Below, in pieces: positions 54,254 through 62,825 of a stretch of DNA of 64,000 nucleotides. The notes below the pieces were generated by a model. That model was not told the origin of the DNA. It saw only the letters and a program-made list of their open reading frames with translations, and did not search any database. How positions within the stretch are numbered: position 1 is the first letter of the stretch; each line of letters begins with the position of its first letter. The stretch covers positions 7,657 to 71,656 of the forward strand of contig CAIJMQ010000121.1 of NCBI GenBank assembly GCA_903821905.1. Reading direction: 5' to 3'. The DNA comes from an uncultured bacterium. Its GTDB lineage: Bacteria; CAIJMQ01. The translations under genes and the position numbers were made by a program.

Positions 54254-54915
54254 TGTCTGCTCCCCGGTATATTTACAACAGTAATGAAAGTGTCATGTCT
54301 TATATCGTCTTTCTCCGGCTCATATTGCATAACAAGAGTAATTTTTACTGCTTTAGGTAAAGCATAAATTCCCGGGGAAGTTGATATTGTAGCTCTCTCG
54401 AACTTGGAGGTAGTTTTATCCCAATATTCAAATTTAAGGTCACTCACACTACCAATTAATGCATCACTATCTTGATTCCCGTGTCTGGTATTAAAATCAA
54501 AATCAGTTGAATTCGAAGTATAATGTCTCATAACAGTATCCGCCTTATTATCACCTGCAGTACCATTCAACCAATACCCCACTTCACATAAATCGCCTTT
54601 TTCATTAGGGATAATAAAATAAAATTCATCTCCTATACTATTTGTTCGGTCTCCACTAGCCACATTCCAAAGTTCGTAATGAGCTCCTATCCTTTCATCT
54701 ACCATTGCTTGTTCTATTTCTCTTGACATCATATCAAGAGCAGCTCGTGCTTCTGAATAAATAAGCGCTTTGTTGGAGCCCCTTCTCTGAGAAAACAAAC
54801 TGCCCTGAAACACCGAAAATACGGTTGAAGATATAACCGCCAAAATAGCAACAACAACCATTACCTCTATAAGAGTCAATCCCATTGCGGATTTAAAAAT
54901 TTTTAATTTATTCAT
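54250..54915 (-). CDS. GspJ/PilW-like prepilin (second pseudopilin set)
   Basis: This 221-residue prepilin has the leader MNKLKIFKSAMG, cleavage before LTLIEVMVVVAILAVISS and Glu at +5. EARAALDMMSREIEQAMVDER and the following long beta-rich domain resemble GspJ. It overlaps both neighbours by 4 bases, so it is tightly coupled to the GspI-like prepilin and the giant GspK-like protein, repeating the I-J-K tip order. Confidence 0.84.
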   Translation of the reverse strand: MNKLKIFKSAMGLTLIEVMVVVAILAVISSTVFSVFQGSLFSQRRGSNKALIYSEARAALDMMSREIEQAMVDERIGAHYELWNVASGDRTNSIGDEFYFIIPNEKGDLCEVGYWLNGTAGDNKADTVMRHYTSNSTDFDFNTRHGNQDSDALIGSVSDLKFEYWDKTTSKFERATISTSPGIYALPKAVKITLVMQYEPEKDDIRHDTFITVVNIPGSRQ

Positions 54916-55463
54916 CGGTATTTCTCATAAAAAGGGTTTGAAATGTAAGTGATAAATGTATCGGCTCTTTCCTTATCAGCTTCCATCCAGTAAACAGCGA
55001 CATAAACTTTTTGGCTTAACAAAACATCGTCCCAATCTCCAGGTCGTCCAATAATTCCATTTCCGTTTGCATCCCAATCCTCAACTTTAATATATACATC
55101 CATCCCAGTAGTATCTCTATAGTCATATTCAATAAAAGGGAAATGATTAGTGTAATCTATTTTTGCATCTGTATCAGTAAATGGACCTGTATCTTGGCGT
55201 GCCAACTCAAAATATCCTACTCCATCAACATTGGTTGAAGCTAGATCATCGACTGTATCATAAATAGATGCGGCTGTTTTTATATTTTCTATTACTCTCT
55301 GGGCAAGAATACTTGCTGCTGAAAAGTTGGATGCTCTGCGGGAAGCTTTTAATCCGATAGGAAAAAGATTCGCCAATGCAACCAAAGCTATGGATAGGAT
55401 AGCAAGAGATATGGCAATTTCAAGAAGAGTCATACCCTTATTATTAATTCTTAACTTTTTCAT
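54912..55463 (-). CDS. GspI/PilV-like prepilin (second pseudopilin set)
   Basis: This 183-residue prepilin has the short leader MKKLRINNKG, cleavage before MTLLEIAISLAILSIALVALANLFPIGL and SILAQRVIENIKTAA, which matches PilV/GspI. An Asp/Asn/Gly loop (DWDANGNGIIGRPGDWDD, about 128-145) looks like a calcium-binding site and is absent from the first-set gspI. It overlaps both neighbouring genes by 4 bases. Confidence 0.82.
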   Translation of the reverse strand: MKKLRINNKGMTLLEIAISLAILSIALVALANLFPIGLKASRRASNFSAASILAQRVIENIKTAASIYDTVDDLASTNVDGVGYFELARQDTGPFTDTDAKIDYTNHFPFIEYDYRDTTGMDVYIKVEDWDANGNGIIGRPGDWDDVLLSQKVYVAVYWMEADKERADTFITYISNPFYEKYR

Positions 55464-55981
55464 TCTACTGTTACCCTTCCCGTAAGACTATTAAAGGTAA
55501 TTCTTTTAGTGTCAGAAGTAGATTCTTCCAAAAGAATAATCGATGCATTTGCCGTACATCCGCCATTTGGTTTAAATTCTATCCAGTATATATCTCCACC
55601 GGGAGGATAACTAAATGATGTTGAGAGTTTCCAGTCACTGGTAGAATCATCAAACTTCACAAATTCAGGTAATTTCTGCCAATTTTCTGAAACAGTATCT
55701 ACACCATTTTCATTAAGATAAATACCGACAGCTTGATTAACCGTATCCAAAACTGCCCTGTAATGTTTTCTATATGTAATAGCAGCTTCACGGCTTTTTC
55801 TTAAAGCGGACATAACCATATCGCTACCTGCTCTTAAATTACGGCCGCGCGCAAAACTTCTGAAAACCGGCATTGAAGCAGCAATTAATATAGCTATAAT
55901 CGCCACCACCACCATCAGCTCCATAAAGCTGAAGCCTGCTTTATTTGACCGGCAATTGATGGATTTTTGATTTTTATCCAT
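55460..55981 (-). CDS. GspH/FimT-like prepilin (second pseudopilin set)
   Basis: This 173-residue prepilin has the leader MDKNQKSINCRSNKAG and cleavage before FSFMELMVVVAIIAILIAAS, with Glu at +5. SDMVMSALRKSREAAITYRKHYRAVLD and RITFNSLTGRVTVE are the N- and C-terminal hallmarks of GspH/FimT. It lies 3 bp after the GspG-like gene. Confidence 0.86.
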   Translation of the reverse strand: MDKNQKSINCRSNKAGFSFMELMVVVAIIAILIAASMPVFRSFARGRNLRAGSDMVMSALRKSREAAITYRKHYRAVLDTVNQAVGIYLNENGVDTVSENWQKLPEFVKFDDSTSDWKLSTSFSYPPGGDIYWIEFKPNGGCTANASIILLEESTSDTKRITFNSLTGRVTVE

Positions 55982-55984
55982 AAT

Positions 55985-56629
55985 CTATTTCGCTTCTCTC
56001 CAACTCTTATTTACATCCCAGTTGTTTATGTCGTCGTTATGATCATGGTGAGCTGTAGGAAAAGTAGATTCATAATTTGCCGAATCCCCACCAGTTGAAT
56101 TTGAAGTTTTATTATCTCTCCCCATGGAGTAAATGTAATAACTAAGATTTCTAGCTGGTGCTACCCAACTACCATCGCCAGCTTTTGGGTAATCTGTGCC
56201 ATCAACCTGATTACATGCAGGAGGGCTACCAGGACAGATATCTCTAGGATGTTCATTTTTAAGATATACATAATCTTGTTTCCATGGGTCTTGCTCTATA
56301 CCTTTTATGTATGGACCATGCCAATTCTTAGCTTCAGGAGCGTTTACATCTACTCCTGTACCTGTATCTACTCCTGTTAACCAATCTTTTAACTCATGAA
56401 GTGTTGTGGGCGGATATCTTCCTGTATCCGTTTCATACATAGCAAGAGCGCCTTCTATGGCAGCGATGTCTGCTTCTGCTTTGGTTATTTTTGCTTTTTC
56501 TATTCTACCTGCTAAATTGGGGACCATTATTCCGGCAAGCAGAACTATAATAGCGATTACGACCATCAATTCCATAAGGGTGAAACCACCGTTTCTCATT
56601 GAAGATTCTGGAATCTGGAATTTTTTCAT
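55985..56629 (-). CDS. GspG-like prepilin (second pseudopilin set)
   Basis: This 214-residue prepilin has the leader MKKFQIPESSMRNG, cleavage before GFTLMELMVVIAIIVLLAGIMVPNLAGRIEKA (about residue 15) and GspG features: YETDTGRYPPTTLHELKDWL, WHGPYIKG, DPWKQDYVYL and SMGRDNKT. It is about 70 residues longer than GspG at 25366-25806. The additional part is Asp/His/Asn-rich at the end (HHDHNDDINNWD), possibly a metal site. It may be the shaft or a variant subunit of this pseudopilus. Confidence 0.85.
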   Translation of the reverse strand: MKKFQIPESSMRNGGFTLMELMVVIAIIVLLAGIMVPNLAGRIEKAKITKAEADIAAIEGALAMYETDTGRYPPTTLHELKDWLTGVDTGTGVDVNAPEAKNWHGPYIKGIEQDPWKQDYVYLKNEHPRDICPGSPPACNQVDGTDYPKAGDGSWVAPARNLSYYIYSMGRDNKTSNSTGGDSANYESTFPTAHHDHNDDINNWDVNKSWREAK

Positions 56630-56641
56630 ATTTTCTCCTCC

Positions 56642-57046
56642 TTATAAATTACCGAAAGTTATTGTCTTTGAAACTTTTACTGTCGTTCCATCGCTACCAG
56701 TAGCTGTGATAGTGTAAGAACCTGTTCCCGGAACAATAGAATAACTGCCTCCCCAAGGAGTTGTTGACACCTGATCACTGGAGATATAAGGACCTTGTCC
56801 GGTGGCAGTCCACAATTCACTCAAACTAGTTGGAAGTCTACCGTTATCAATCTGGAAAAGATTGACTGATTTGATAAGGACATCAATATCTGCAGTTGCC
56901 TTAGCTATTCTTCCCCTTTCTACGTTTTTGGCTACATTAGGTATCATTACTGCAGCAAGAATCATGATGATCGCAATTACAGCCATAAGTTCAATAAGGG
57001 TAAAGCCCATTTTCGTTATTGGTAATTTAACATCTTTCAGTTTCAT
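56642..57046 (-). CDS. GspG/PilA-like prepilin, first gene of the sigma-54 pilin operon
   Basis: This 134-residue prepilin has the leader MKLKDVKLPITKMG and cleavage before FTLIELMAVIAIIMILAAVMIPNVAKN. The short C-terminal part (DVLIKSVNLFQIDNGRLPTSLSELW, then a Gly/Thr-rich beta tail) resembles GspG without its calcium loop. A very strong ribosome site (GAGGAGGA, 7 bases upstream) and first position after the sigma-54 promoter suggest high expression, as expected for the main subunit. The next gene is 12 bp downstream. Confidence 0.86.
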   Translation of the reverse strand: MKLKDVKLPITKMGFTLIELMAVIAIIMILAAVMIPNVAKNVERGRIAKATADIDVLIKSVNLFQIDNGRLPTSLSELWTATGQGPYISSDQVSTTPWGGSYSIVPGTGSYTITATGSDGTTVKVSKTITFGNL

Positions 57047-57070
57047 TTCTTATCCTCCTCTTTTAATTTA

Positions 57071-57086
57071 GGCAATTTGTATGCCA
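57071..57086 (-). promoter_or_regulatory. Sigma-54 promoter of the second pseudopilin operon
   Basis: The minus strand reads TGGCATACAAATTGCC, with GG and GC exactly ten bases apart, TGGCA at -24 and TTGC at -12. Transcription would start near 57060, so the leader is only about 14 bases and consists almost entirely of the strong ribosome site before the ATG at 57046. Pilin genes in many bacteria use such promoters with the PilS-PilR pair; a kinase and NtrC-type regulator are encoded directly upstream here. Confidence 0.8.
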
Positions 57087-57158
57087 AAACACTAGTTCAG
57101 CTTACCTATTCATGTCTTTATATTCTAATTTATATTATACTCCAAATTATCTTACAAA

Positions 57159-57176
57159 TGTGAACTATTCTTCACA
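57159..57176. promoter_or_regulatory. Putative activator site TGTGA-N8-TCACA (pilin operon)
   Basis: TGTGAACTATTCTTCACA is a dyad with 6-bp perfect arms (TGTGAA/TTCACA) that spans the stop codon of the histidine kinase gene. It is centred about 82 bp upstream of the -24 element, a suitable enhancer position. The same arms and spacing occur at 20701-20718. Confidence 0.6.
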
Positions 57177-58199
57177 CTTTAGTAGCACATTAAAAGTTGT
57201 TCCTTTTCCTTCTTGGCTATCTACTTTTATGTCACCCCCTATTCTTTTTATGATAGCGTATGATATTGCCATACCAAGACCTGAACCTTCCTTGCCTTTG
57301 GTAGTAAAGAATGGCTCAAATATAAGACCTCTTTCCTTGGCTGGAATGCCTACTCCGGTATCGCAAATAGAGAGCTGAACATCTTTACCGTTCTCTTCTG
57401 AGTTGAGTTTTAATGTTCCCCCATCAGGCATTGATTGATAGGCATTAGAAATAATATTGAAAAGCGCTTGTTTTAAGCTTTCTCTTTCGCCTTGAATTTT
57501 AGATAACGAATCAGGTATTTGGTTTACAACATTTATTTTACTGTAGTTCTTTTCTGTTATAGATACTTCTTTTAGAATTTCCAGGATGATATCCTTTATA
57601 TTAACCGGTTCCAAGGTTAAACGTTCACCGGTTCTTGCAAACCTGAGTAGTTCTTCAGCTATTCTGTTCATTTTATCCGCCTCATCTTCCACTATTTGAA
57701 TTTTGTCATTTAAGTATTCATTTTCACCCGTTTTCTTCTTTAGAAGATAAGTGGCATTCTTGATTATTGCCAAAGGGTTTCTTATCTGATGGACTACTCC
57801 TGAAGCCATTTTTGCAAGGGATGCCAATTTTTCTTTCTGAAGAAGCTCTATCTGAGTGGAAAGAAGTTCAGAGCTCATGCTTTCCAGTTGCTGTGTACGA
57901 AGTTTTAGTTCCCTGTCCAATCTTTCGTTCATTTCTTTCATTTCTTTCTGGGCTTTGATAAATATGGAAGACAACCGGTCTAAATATTCAACTGTATAAG
58001 GATTTTTCCTGGTAATAAGACCAAAAGGAACAAGAAAAATGAGTATCAATATAAGTGAAAAAAGGAATCCTATTGCGAAGAAAAATATGGCTGGGAAATA
58101 TATTTTATTTGAAAGTTCGGGTTTTAGAACAAAGGGGATAAATGTAAGAATTCCTATTATCAGGATAAAGATTAGAAGGATATAAATGCCTTTACGCAT
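57165..58199 (-). CDS. Sensor histidine kinase (NtrB/PilS-like)
   Basis: This 344-residue kinase has two N-terminal membrane helices (about 5-24 and 33-58), a coiled-coil linker (80-125), the phosphoacceptor histidine H137 in VVHQIRNPLAIIKNA, and the ATP-binding boxes FNIISNAYQSM (N box), CDTGVGIP (G1) and GSGLGMAI (G2). No large sensor domain lies between the helices, so the signal is probably sensed within the membrane or by a partner, as in PilS. It starts 35 bp after the regulator gene, with which it forms a two-component system. Confidence 0.9.
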   Translation of the reverse strand: MRKGIYILLIFILIIGILTFIPFVLKPELSNKIYFPAIFFFAIGFLFSLILILIFLVPFGLITRKNPYTVEYLDRLSSIFIKAQKEMKEMNERLDRELKLRTQQLESMSSELLSTQIELLQKEKLASLAKMASGVVHQIRNPLAIIKNATYLLKKKTGENEYLNDKIQIVEDEADKMNRIAEELLRFARTGERLTLEPVNIKDIILEILKEVSITEKNYSKINVVNQIPDSLSKIQGERESLKQALFNIISNAYQSMPDGGTLKLNSEENGKDVQLSICDTGVGIPAKERGLIFEPFFTTKGKEGSGLGMAISYAIIKRIGGDIKVDSQEGKGTTFNVLLKCEE

Positions 58200-58234
58200 A
58201 GTCTTATAACCATTCCAAATTACAGATCAAAATT

Positions 58235-59632
58235 TCAATTCTCAATCTTTAATTGCCGGGGATCTATCCCGTATTGTTTCAACTTGTCATATAAATGTCG
58301 CCTTGAAAAACCGGCTATTTTAGAAGCTTTGGAAATATTACCTTCTACTTTTTTTAGTAGACTTAGAAGATAATCTCGTTCTGCTTTTTCTTTTATATCT
58401 TTGAATGAGTATTCTAAAGAAGATGAAACATTTTTACCATCTTCCTGAGTAACAACACTTTCCTGGCGGATAACAGCAGGCAGGTCTTGTAAATTTACAA
58501 TATTACCTCTAGAAAGCACCAAGACTGCTCTTATAAGATTTTCCAGTTCCCTGACATTACCAGGCCACTGGTATTTGTATAAAACGTTATATACTTCCTT
58601 AGAAATTTTCTTTAACGGTATATTATCTTCCTTGCTATATTTTATTAAAAAATGTTCTATTAACAATGGGATATCGTCTTTTCTTTCTCTTAGAGACGGA
58701 AGATTGATAGATACAGTATTTATACGATAATAAAGGTCACTGCGGAATTTATTATTCTCTATTAATTTCTCTAAATTCTGATTGGTAGCCGAGATTATCC
58801 TTACGTCTACTTTTATTGGCGCAATTCCACCTACACGGATAAATTCTCCTGACTGTAAAAAACGTAAGAGTTTCATTTGTATAGAAAGAGTAAGGTCTCC
58901 TATTTCATCCAAAAATATAGTTCCTTCATCTCCAATTTCAAAAATACCTAACTTTCTTTTATCTGCACCGGTAAAAGCACCTTTTTCATGACCAAATATT
59001 TCAGATTCTAAAAGTGTTTCCGGTAATGCGCCACAATTTAAAATTACAAAATTTTTATCTTTTCTTAAACTTCTCTTATGAATGGCGTGGGCAACTAATT
59101 CTTTTCCCGTCCCGGATTCACCTCTTAAAATGACAGGAACTTTTGATTCTGCAACTTTTTCAATAAGGGAGTAAACTTCATGCATGCATTTAGTATCACC
59201 CACCAATTCTTCAAATCCGGTTTTTTTCTCAAGTTCTTCTTTTAGGTATATGTTTTCCTCTTTAAGTTTTCTATGCTCCAAAGCACGTCTTATCGTATAT
59301 AGAATTGCGTCCGGATTAAAAGGCTTGGTAATGTAGTCGTATGCTCCCAACCTTAAAGCTTCAACTGCCGAATCAAAACTACCGTAAGCCGTAACAAGTA
59401 TTACTGGGATATCGTATCCACTTGAGCGAACCTCTCTTAAAAATTGAAGACCGTCCATCTGTGGCATTTTAATATCTGAAACTACTAAAGATATGTTTTC
59501 TTGGGATAATATTTTTAATCCGTCTTTTGCTTTATCGGTTTCTAAAGAAATGTACCCCTCTTCCGTTAAAATAGAAGAGAGGGTTTTCCTCATGTTGGGT
59601 TCATCTTCCAGGATTAAAATTTTTTCTTTCAT
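58235..59632 (-). CDS. NtrC-family sigma-54-dependent response regulator (PilR-like)
   Basis: Counted from the ATG at 59632 the protein has 465 residues: a receiver domain with phosphoacceptor D53 (VVSDIKMPQMDG), an AAA+ domain with GESGTGKE at 171-178 and the intact sigma-54 contact loop GAFTGA at 218-223, and a Fis-type helix-turn-helix (NISKASKIAGFSRRHLYDKLKQYGID). An upstream ATG at 59686 would add 18 lysine- and leucine-rich residues, less like a receiver start; neither has a strong ribosome site. It is the natural activator for the sigma-54 promoters at 57071-57086 and, by the shared dyad, 20583-20598. Confidence 0.92.
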   Translation of the reverse strand: MKEKILILEDEPNMRKTLSSILTEEGYISLETDKAKDGLKILSQENISLVVSDIKMPQMDGLQFLREVRSSGYDIPVILVTAYGSFDSAVEALRLGAYDYITKPFNPDAILYTIRRALEHRKLKEENIYLKEELEKKTGFEELVGDTKCMHEVYSLIEKVAESKVPVILRGESGTGKELVAHAIHKRSLRKDKNFVILNCGALPETLLESEIFGHEKGAFTGADKRKLGIFEIGDEGTIFLDEIGDLTLSIQMKLLRFLQSGEFIRVGGIAPIKVDVRIISATNQNLEKLIENNKFRSDLYYRINTVSINLPSLRERKDDIPLLIEHFLIKYSKEDNIPLKKISKEVYNVLYKYQWPGNVRELENLIRAVLVLSRGNIVNLQDLPAVIRQESVVTQEDGKNVSSSLEYSFKDIKEKAERDYLLSLLKKVEGNISKASKIAGFSRRHLYDKLKQYGIDPRQLKIEN

Positions 59633-59751
59633 TTTTAATTTTTTAGGCTTTAGGTTATTTAGTTTCTTGAATAAATTATACACCAATAAACAAGATGGAT
59701 AAAACAGATTTAAAAAGGATAATCTTAAGAATAAGGAAAAGTTAAATTTTA

Positions 59752-61044
59752 TCAGCCACCGATAGAACCGGCGATCTTTATGAGTGGCAGGTAAAGCGCA
59801 ACCACTATAAACCCGACTACAACTCCCATAATTATAATCAAGAATGGTTCCAGAATAGAGGTAAGACCTTCAACTGCTACGTCTACATCTGCTTCATAAG
59901 CATCTGCTACTTTCATTAACATAGTATCCAAAGCACCTGTTTCTTCCCCTACATCGACCATATTTATTACCATAGATGGGAAAAATTTTGAGTCTTCCAT
60001 AGGACGCGCAATCGATTCCCCTTCCCTTACAGCATCGTGGACTGATATCACATTTTTCGCTAAGACTTCATTGCCTGAAGTATCTTTTACAATATTCAAT
60101 GCTTGAAGTACAGGAACACCGGAGGTTATTAGAGTGCCAAAAGTACGGGAAAACCTTGCTATTACGCCTTTTTTAATAAGAGGACCAAAAATTATAAGTT
60201 TAAGTTTTAAAGTATCGAGTAGATATCTTACCTTTTGAAATTTACTCACAATTATTTTAAACATTATTACTAAAAATATAATACCTGCAAATCCCCATAC
60301 AAAATTGGGGACAAGAAATGCTTTACCGGTAACAGCACCTACCGTATTTAATAGAATTTGCGTCGGAAGAGGAAGACCAGCTTCGCCACCAGTAAGTTCT
60401 TTTAAAGTATCCAGGAATTTAGGAATAACAAAAATTATAATCACTGATAGAATTCCAACAATTGCACAAGTAACCAGAATAGGATACATCATGGCCCCTT
60501 TTATTTTTCTTTGTAGACTCATATCTTTTTCAAGGAATTGGGCTGTTCTTTCAAGCACTTGTTCAAGAACGCCTCCTACTTCTCCGGCCTTTATCATATT
60601 TATGTAAAGTTTAGAGAAAGTACTAGGATGACGGGACAATGCTTCCGAGAAACTACTGCCTCCCTCGATACTTTCCACGATGTCATTCAATATGTTTTTT
60701 AAAACCCCTGCTTTAGCCTGCTCTCTCAATATGTTTAGGCTCCTTACAACAGGTAAACCTGCATCAATAAGAGTAGCTAATTCACGAGTAAAAGCCGATA
60801 AATCTTTTAGATTAACTTTCTTAGAAAAACCAGGAAAACTTAGGCGAAACTGCATTCCTTCAGAAGCTTTTTTCTGTTTTGCAGCACCGAATTTTCCTTG
60901 AGTCATTGCTTGTTCCTTAATAGAAGTAGGGAAATATCCCATATCTCTCAGTTGTGCTGTTGCAGTGTTGACATTAGTAGCTTCTAGAAAACCCTTGATT
61001 TCTTCCCCATGAATATCTAAAGCTACGTAACTAAAATTAGACAT
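59752..61044 (-). CDS. Inner-membrane platform protein GspF/PilC
   Basis: This 430-residue membrane protein has the duplicated T2SSF domain. The first copy starts at about residue 80 (DLSAFTRELATLIDAGLPVVRSLNILR), the second at about 280 (FSRTFGTLITSGVPVLQALNIV). Each is followed by membrane helices, and the end FLIIIMGVVVGFIVVALYLPLIK is typical. It couples the motor ATPase to pilin assembly. The ribosome site AGGAG is 7 bases before the ATG. The gene is 74 bp after the ATPase gene and is the only GspF-like gene in the window. Confidence 0.94.
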   Translation of the reverse strand: MSNFSYVALDIHGEEIKGFLEATNVNTATAQLRDMGYFPTSIKEQAMTQGKFGAAKQKKASEGMQFRLSFPGFSKKVNLKDLSAFTRELATLIDAGLPVVRSLNILREQAKAGVLKNILNDIVESIEGGSSFSEALSRHPSTFSKLYINMIKAGEVGGVLEQVLERTAQFLEKDMSLQRKIKGAMMYPILVTCAIVGILSVIIIFVIPKFLDTLKELTGGEAGLPLPTQILLNTVGAVTGKAFLVPNFVWGFAGIIFLVIMFKIIVSKFQKVRYLLDTLKLKLIIFGPLIKKGVIARFSRTFGTLITSGVPVLQALNIVKDTSGNEVLAKNVISVHDAVREGESIARPMEDSKFFPSMVINMVDVGEETGALDTMLMKVADAYEADVDVAVEGLTSILEPFLIIIMGVVVGFIVVALYLPLIKIAGSIGG

Positions 61045-61118
61045 TTATTACTCCTATTAAAGATTGAATCTTAAATATTTTTGTCATTGTGATTTCCGAA
61101 TTCTACATCTCACTCCTT

Positions 61119-62825
61119 CTATGCATTTGTCCCTCTTATAACTTCTTCGATAGTCGTTAATCCTTTTTTTATTTTATCCAAGCCGTCATCTCTAAGTGTT
61201 CTCATCCCATGTTGTAACGCTGCACTCCTAAGTTTACTAGTAATTGCTTTTTCTATGATTAATCCTCTGATCTCCTCATTCATAAGCATTATTTCGTATA
61301 ACCCGGTTCTACCAACATAACCTATATTGTTGCAGACAGGACATCCTTTAGCTCTATAGAATTTGATACCTTCTACATCTTTTCTAATCACACCTAGCTT
61401 TCTTAATTCTTCATCAGGAGGAGTATATTCTTCTTTACACTGCTGACATAGAACTCTTACCAACCTTTGTGAAATAACTGCTTCAAGAGTAGATGCAATC
61501 AGATAAGATTGTACTCCCATATCCAGAAGTCTTGTAATTGTGGAAGGAGCATCATTTGTATGCAGAGTAGAAAAAACCAAATGACCTGTAAGAGATGAAT
61601 GGATAGACATTTCTGCCGTAGGTAAATCTCTAACTTCTCCTACTAGAATTATATCGGGGTCTTGTCGTAATATGCTACGTAAACACGAATCAAAAGTAAG
61701 CCCAATGGCTGTATTTATAGAAACCTGTACTAGTCCTTCTATATCATATTCGACAGGCTCTTCGGTAGTAATTATTTTGACATCAATGCTGTTAAGTTCT
61801 ATAAGTGCGGCATAAAGAGTAGTTGTTTTCCCGCAACCAGTCGGTCCCGTTACAAGAACTATGCCGTTAGGTTTTCTTATAATTTTTCTTATCTTCTCTA
61901 AATCAGTTTTCTGAAACCCAAGCTCATCTAAAGAATGCCTTAAGACAGATTTATCCAAAACTCTCAATACAACAGATTCCCCAAAAACTGTCGGAAGAGT
62001 AGAAACACGCATATCGATTTCATTACCTCCCATATGCAGTGCTATCCTTCCGTCTTGAGGTTTTCTTCTCTCGGCGATATCCATCTGCGCCATAACTTTG
62101 ATTCTGGTTGTGACCGGTATAGCAAAATGTTTGGGAGGAGGTAACATTTCATATAGGACACCGTCTACCCTGTATCTTATTTTAAACTGGTCTTCGAAAG
62201 GTTCAAAATGGATATCACTTGCTCTATCCTTAATTGCCTGAATGAGTACCAAGTTGACTAATTTTATTATTGGTAATTGTCTTGCCATTTCTTCCAAAGC
62301 CGCAAGATCGGTTACTTCTTTTTCTTCGTGTTTTACATCTGTAGCTGTAGCTTCAATCTGTTTCAATAATTCCTCTACACTCTCCGCCTGTACGCCATAA
62401 AATCTTTCAATAGCACTATTAACATCTTCTTCGTTGCTTCTTAAACCTCTTACCTCGCAATCAAGCATGAATCTTAAATCGTCTAATATCTGAACATTCA
62501 TTGGGTCTCCCATTGCTACTATTAAAGTATTACTCTCCATACGTATAGGTATAATTTTATAAGCTTTAGCAATAGGGCCTGGAACTCTATCTAATAAATC
62601 TTTAGGGATTTTTACCTTGCTTAAATCTACTTCTTTCATACCAAGTTGGACACTTAGCACAGAAAGAATATCTTCCTCATTAACATAGCCTTTCTCTACA
62701 AGAATCTTGCCCAATAATTTACCTTCGCTTTTTTGTAAAGATAAAGCTTCATCCAATTGGTCTTCAGTAATTAAACCTTTGTCCTTCAGGATTTCGCCTA
62801 TGAGGTGTTTTCTGTCAGCAGTCAT
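61119..62825 (-). CDS. Pilus assembly/secretion ATPase GspE/PilB
   Basis: This 568-residue ATPase has an N-terminal MshEN domain (about 1-145), a linker and a catalytic domain with Walker A GPTGCGKT (327-334), Walker B DIILVGEVRD (391-400) and the His box FSTLHTNDAP. The zinc site is C460, C463, C495 and C498 (CQQC and CPVC). It powers pilin extension or secretion. It begins within the last 4 bases of the pilT gene. Whether it acts as PilB or GspE cannot be decided, since both kinds of pseudopilin are present. Confidence 0.95.
   Translation of the reverse strand: MTADRKHLIGEILKDKGLITEDQLDEALSLQKSEGKLLGKILVEKGYVNEEDILSVLSVQLGMKEVDLSKVKIPKDLLDRVPGPIAKAYKIIPIRMESNTLIVAMGDPMNVQILDDLRFMLDCEVRGLRSNEEDVNSAIERFYGVQAESVEELLKQIEATATDVKHEEKEVTDLAALEEMARQLPIIKLVNLVLIQAIKDRASDIHFEPFEDQFKIRYRVDGVLYEMLPPPKHFAIPVTTRIKVMAQMDIAERRKPQDGRIALHMGGNEIDMRVSTLPTVFGESVVLRVLDKSVLRHSLDELGFQKTDLEKIRKIIRKPNGIVLVTGPTGCGKTTTLYAALIELNSIDVKIITTEEPVEYDIEGLVQVSINTAIGLTFDSCLRSILRQDPDIILVGEVRDLPTAEMSIHSSLTGHLVFSTLHTNDAPSTITRLLDMGVQSYLIASTLEAVISQRLVRVLCQQCKEEYTPPDEELRKLGVIRKDVEGIKFYRAKGCPVCNNIGYVGRTGLYEIMLMNEEIRGLIIEKAITSKLRSAALQHGMRTLRDDGLDKIKKGLTTIEEVIRGTNA

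Noticed and set aside
57134-57139. TATAAT-like box (minus strand) as a sigma-70 pilin promoter
   Set aside because: No matching -35 element is found at 16-18 bp; the GG-N10-GC site nearer the gene is far better. A secondary promoter is not excluded.
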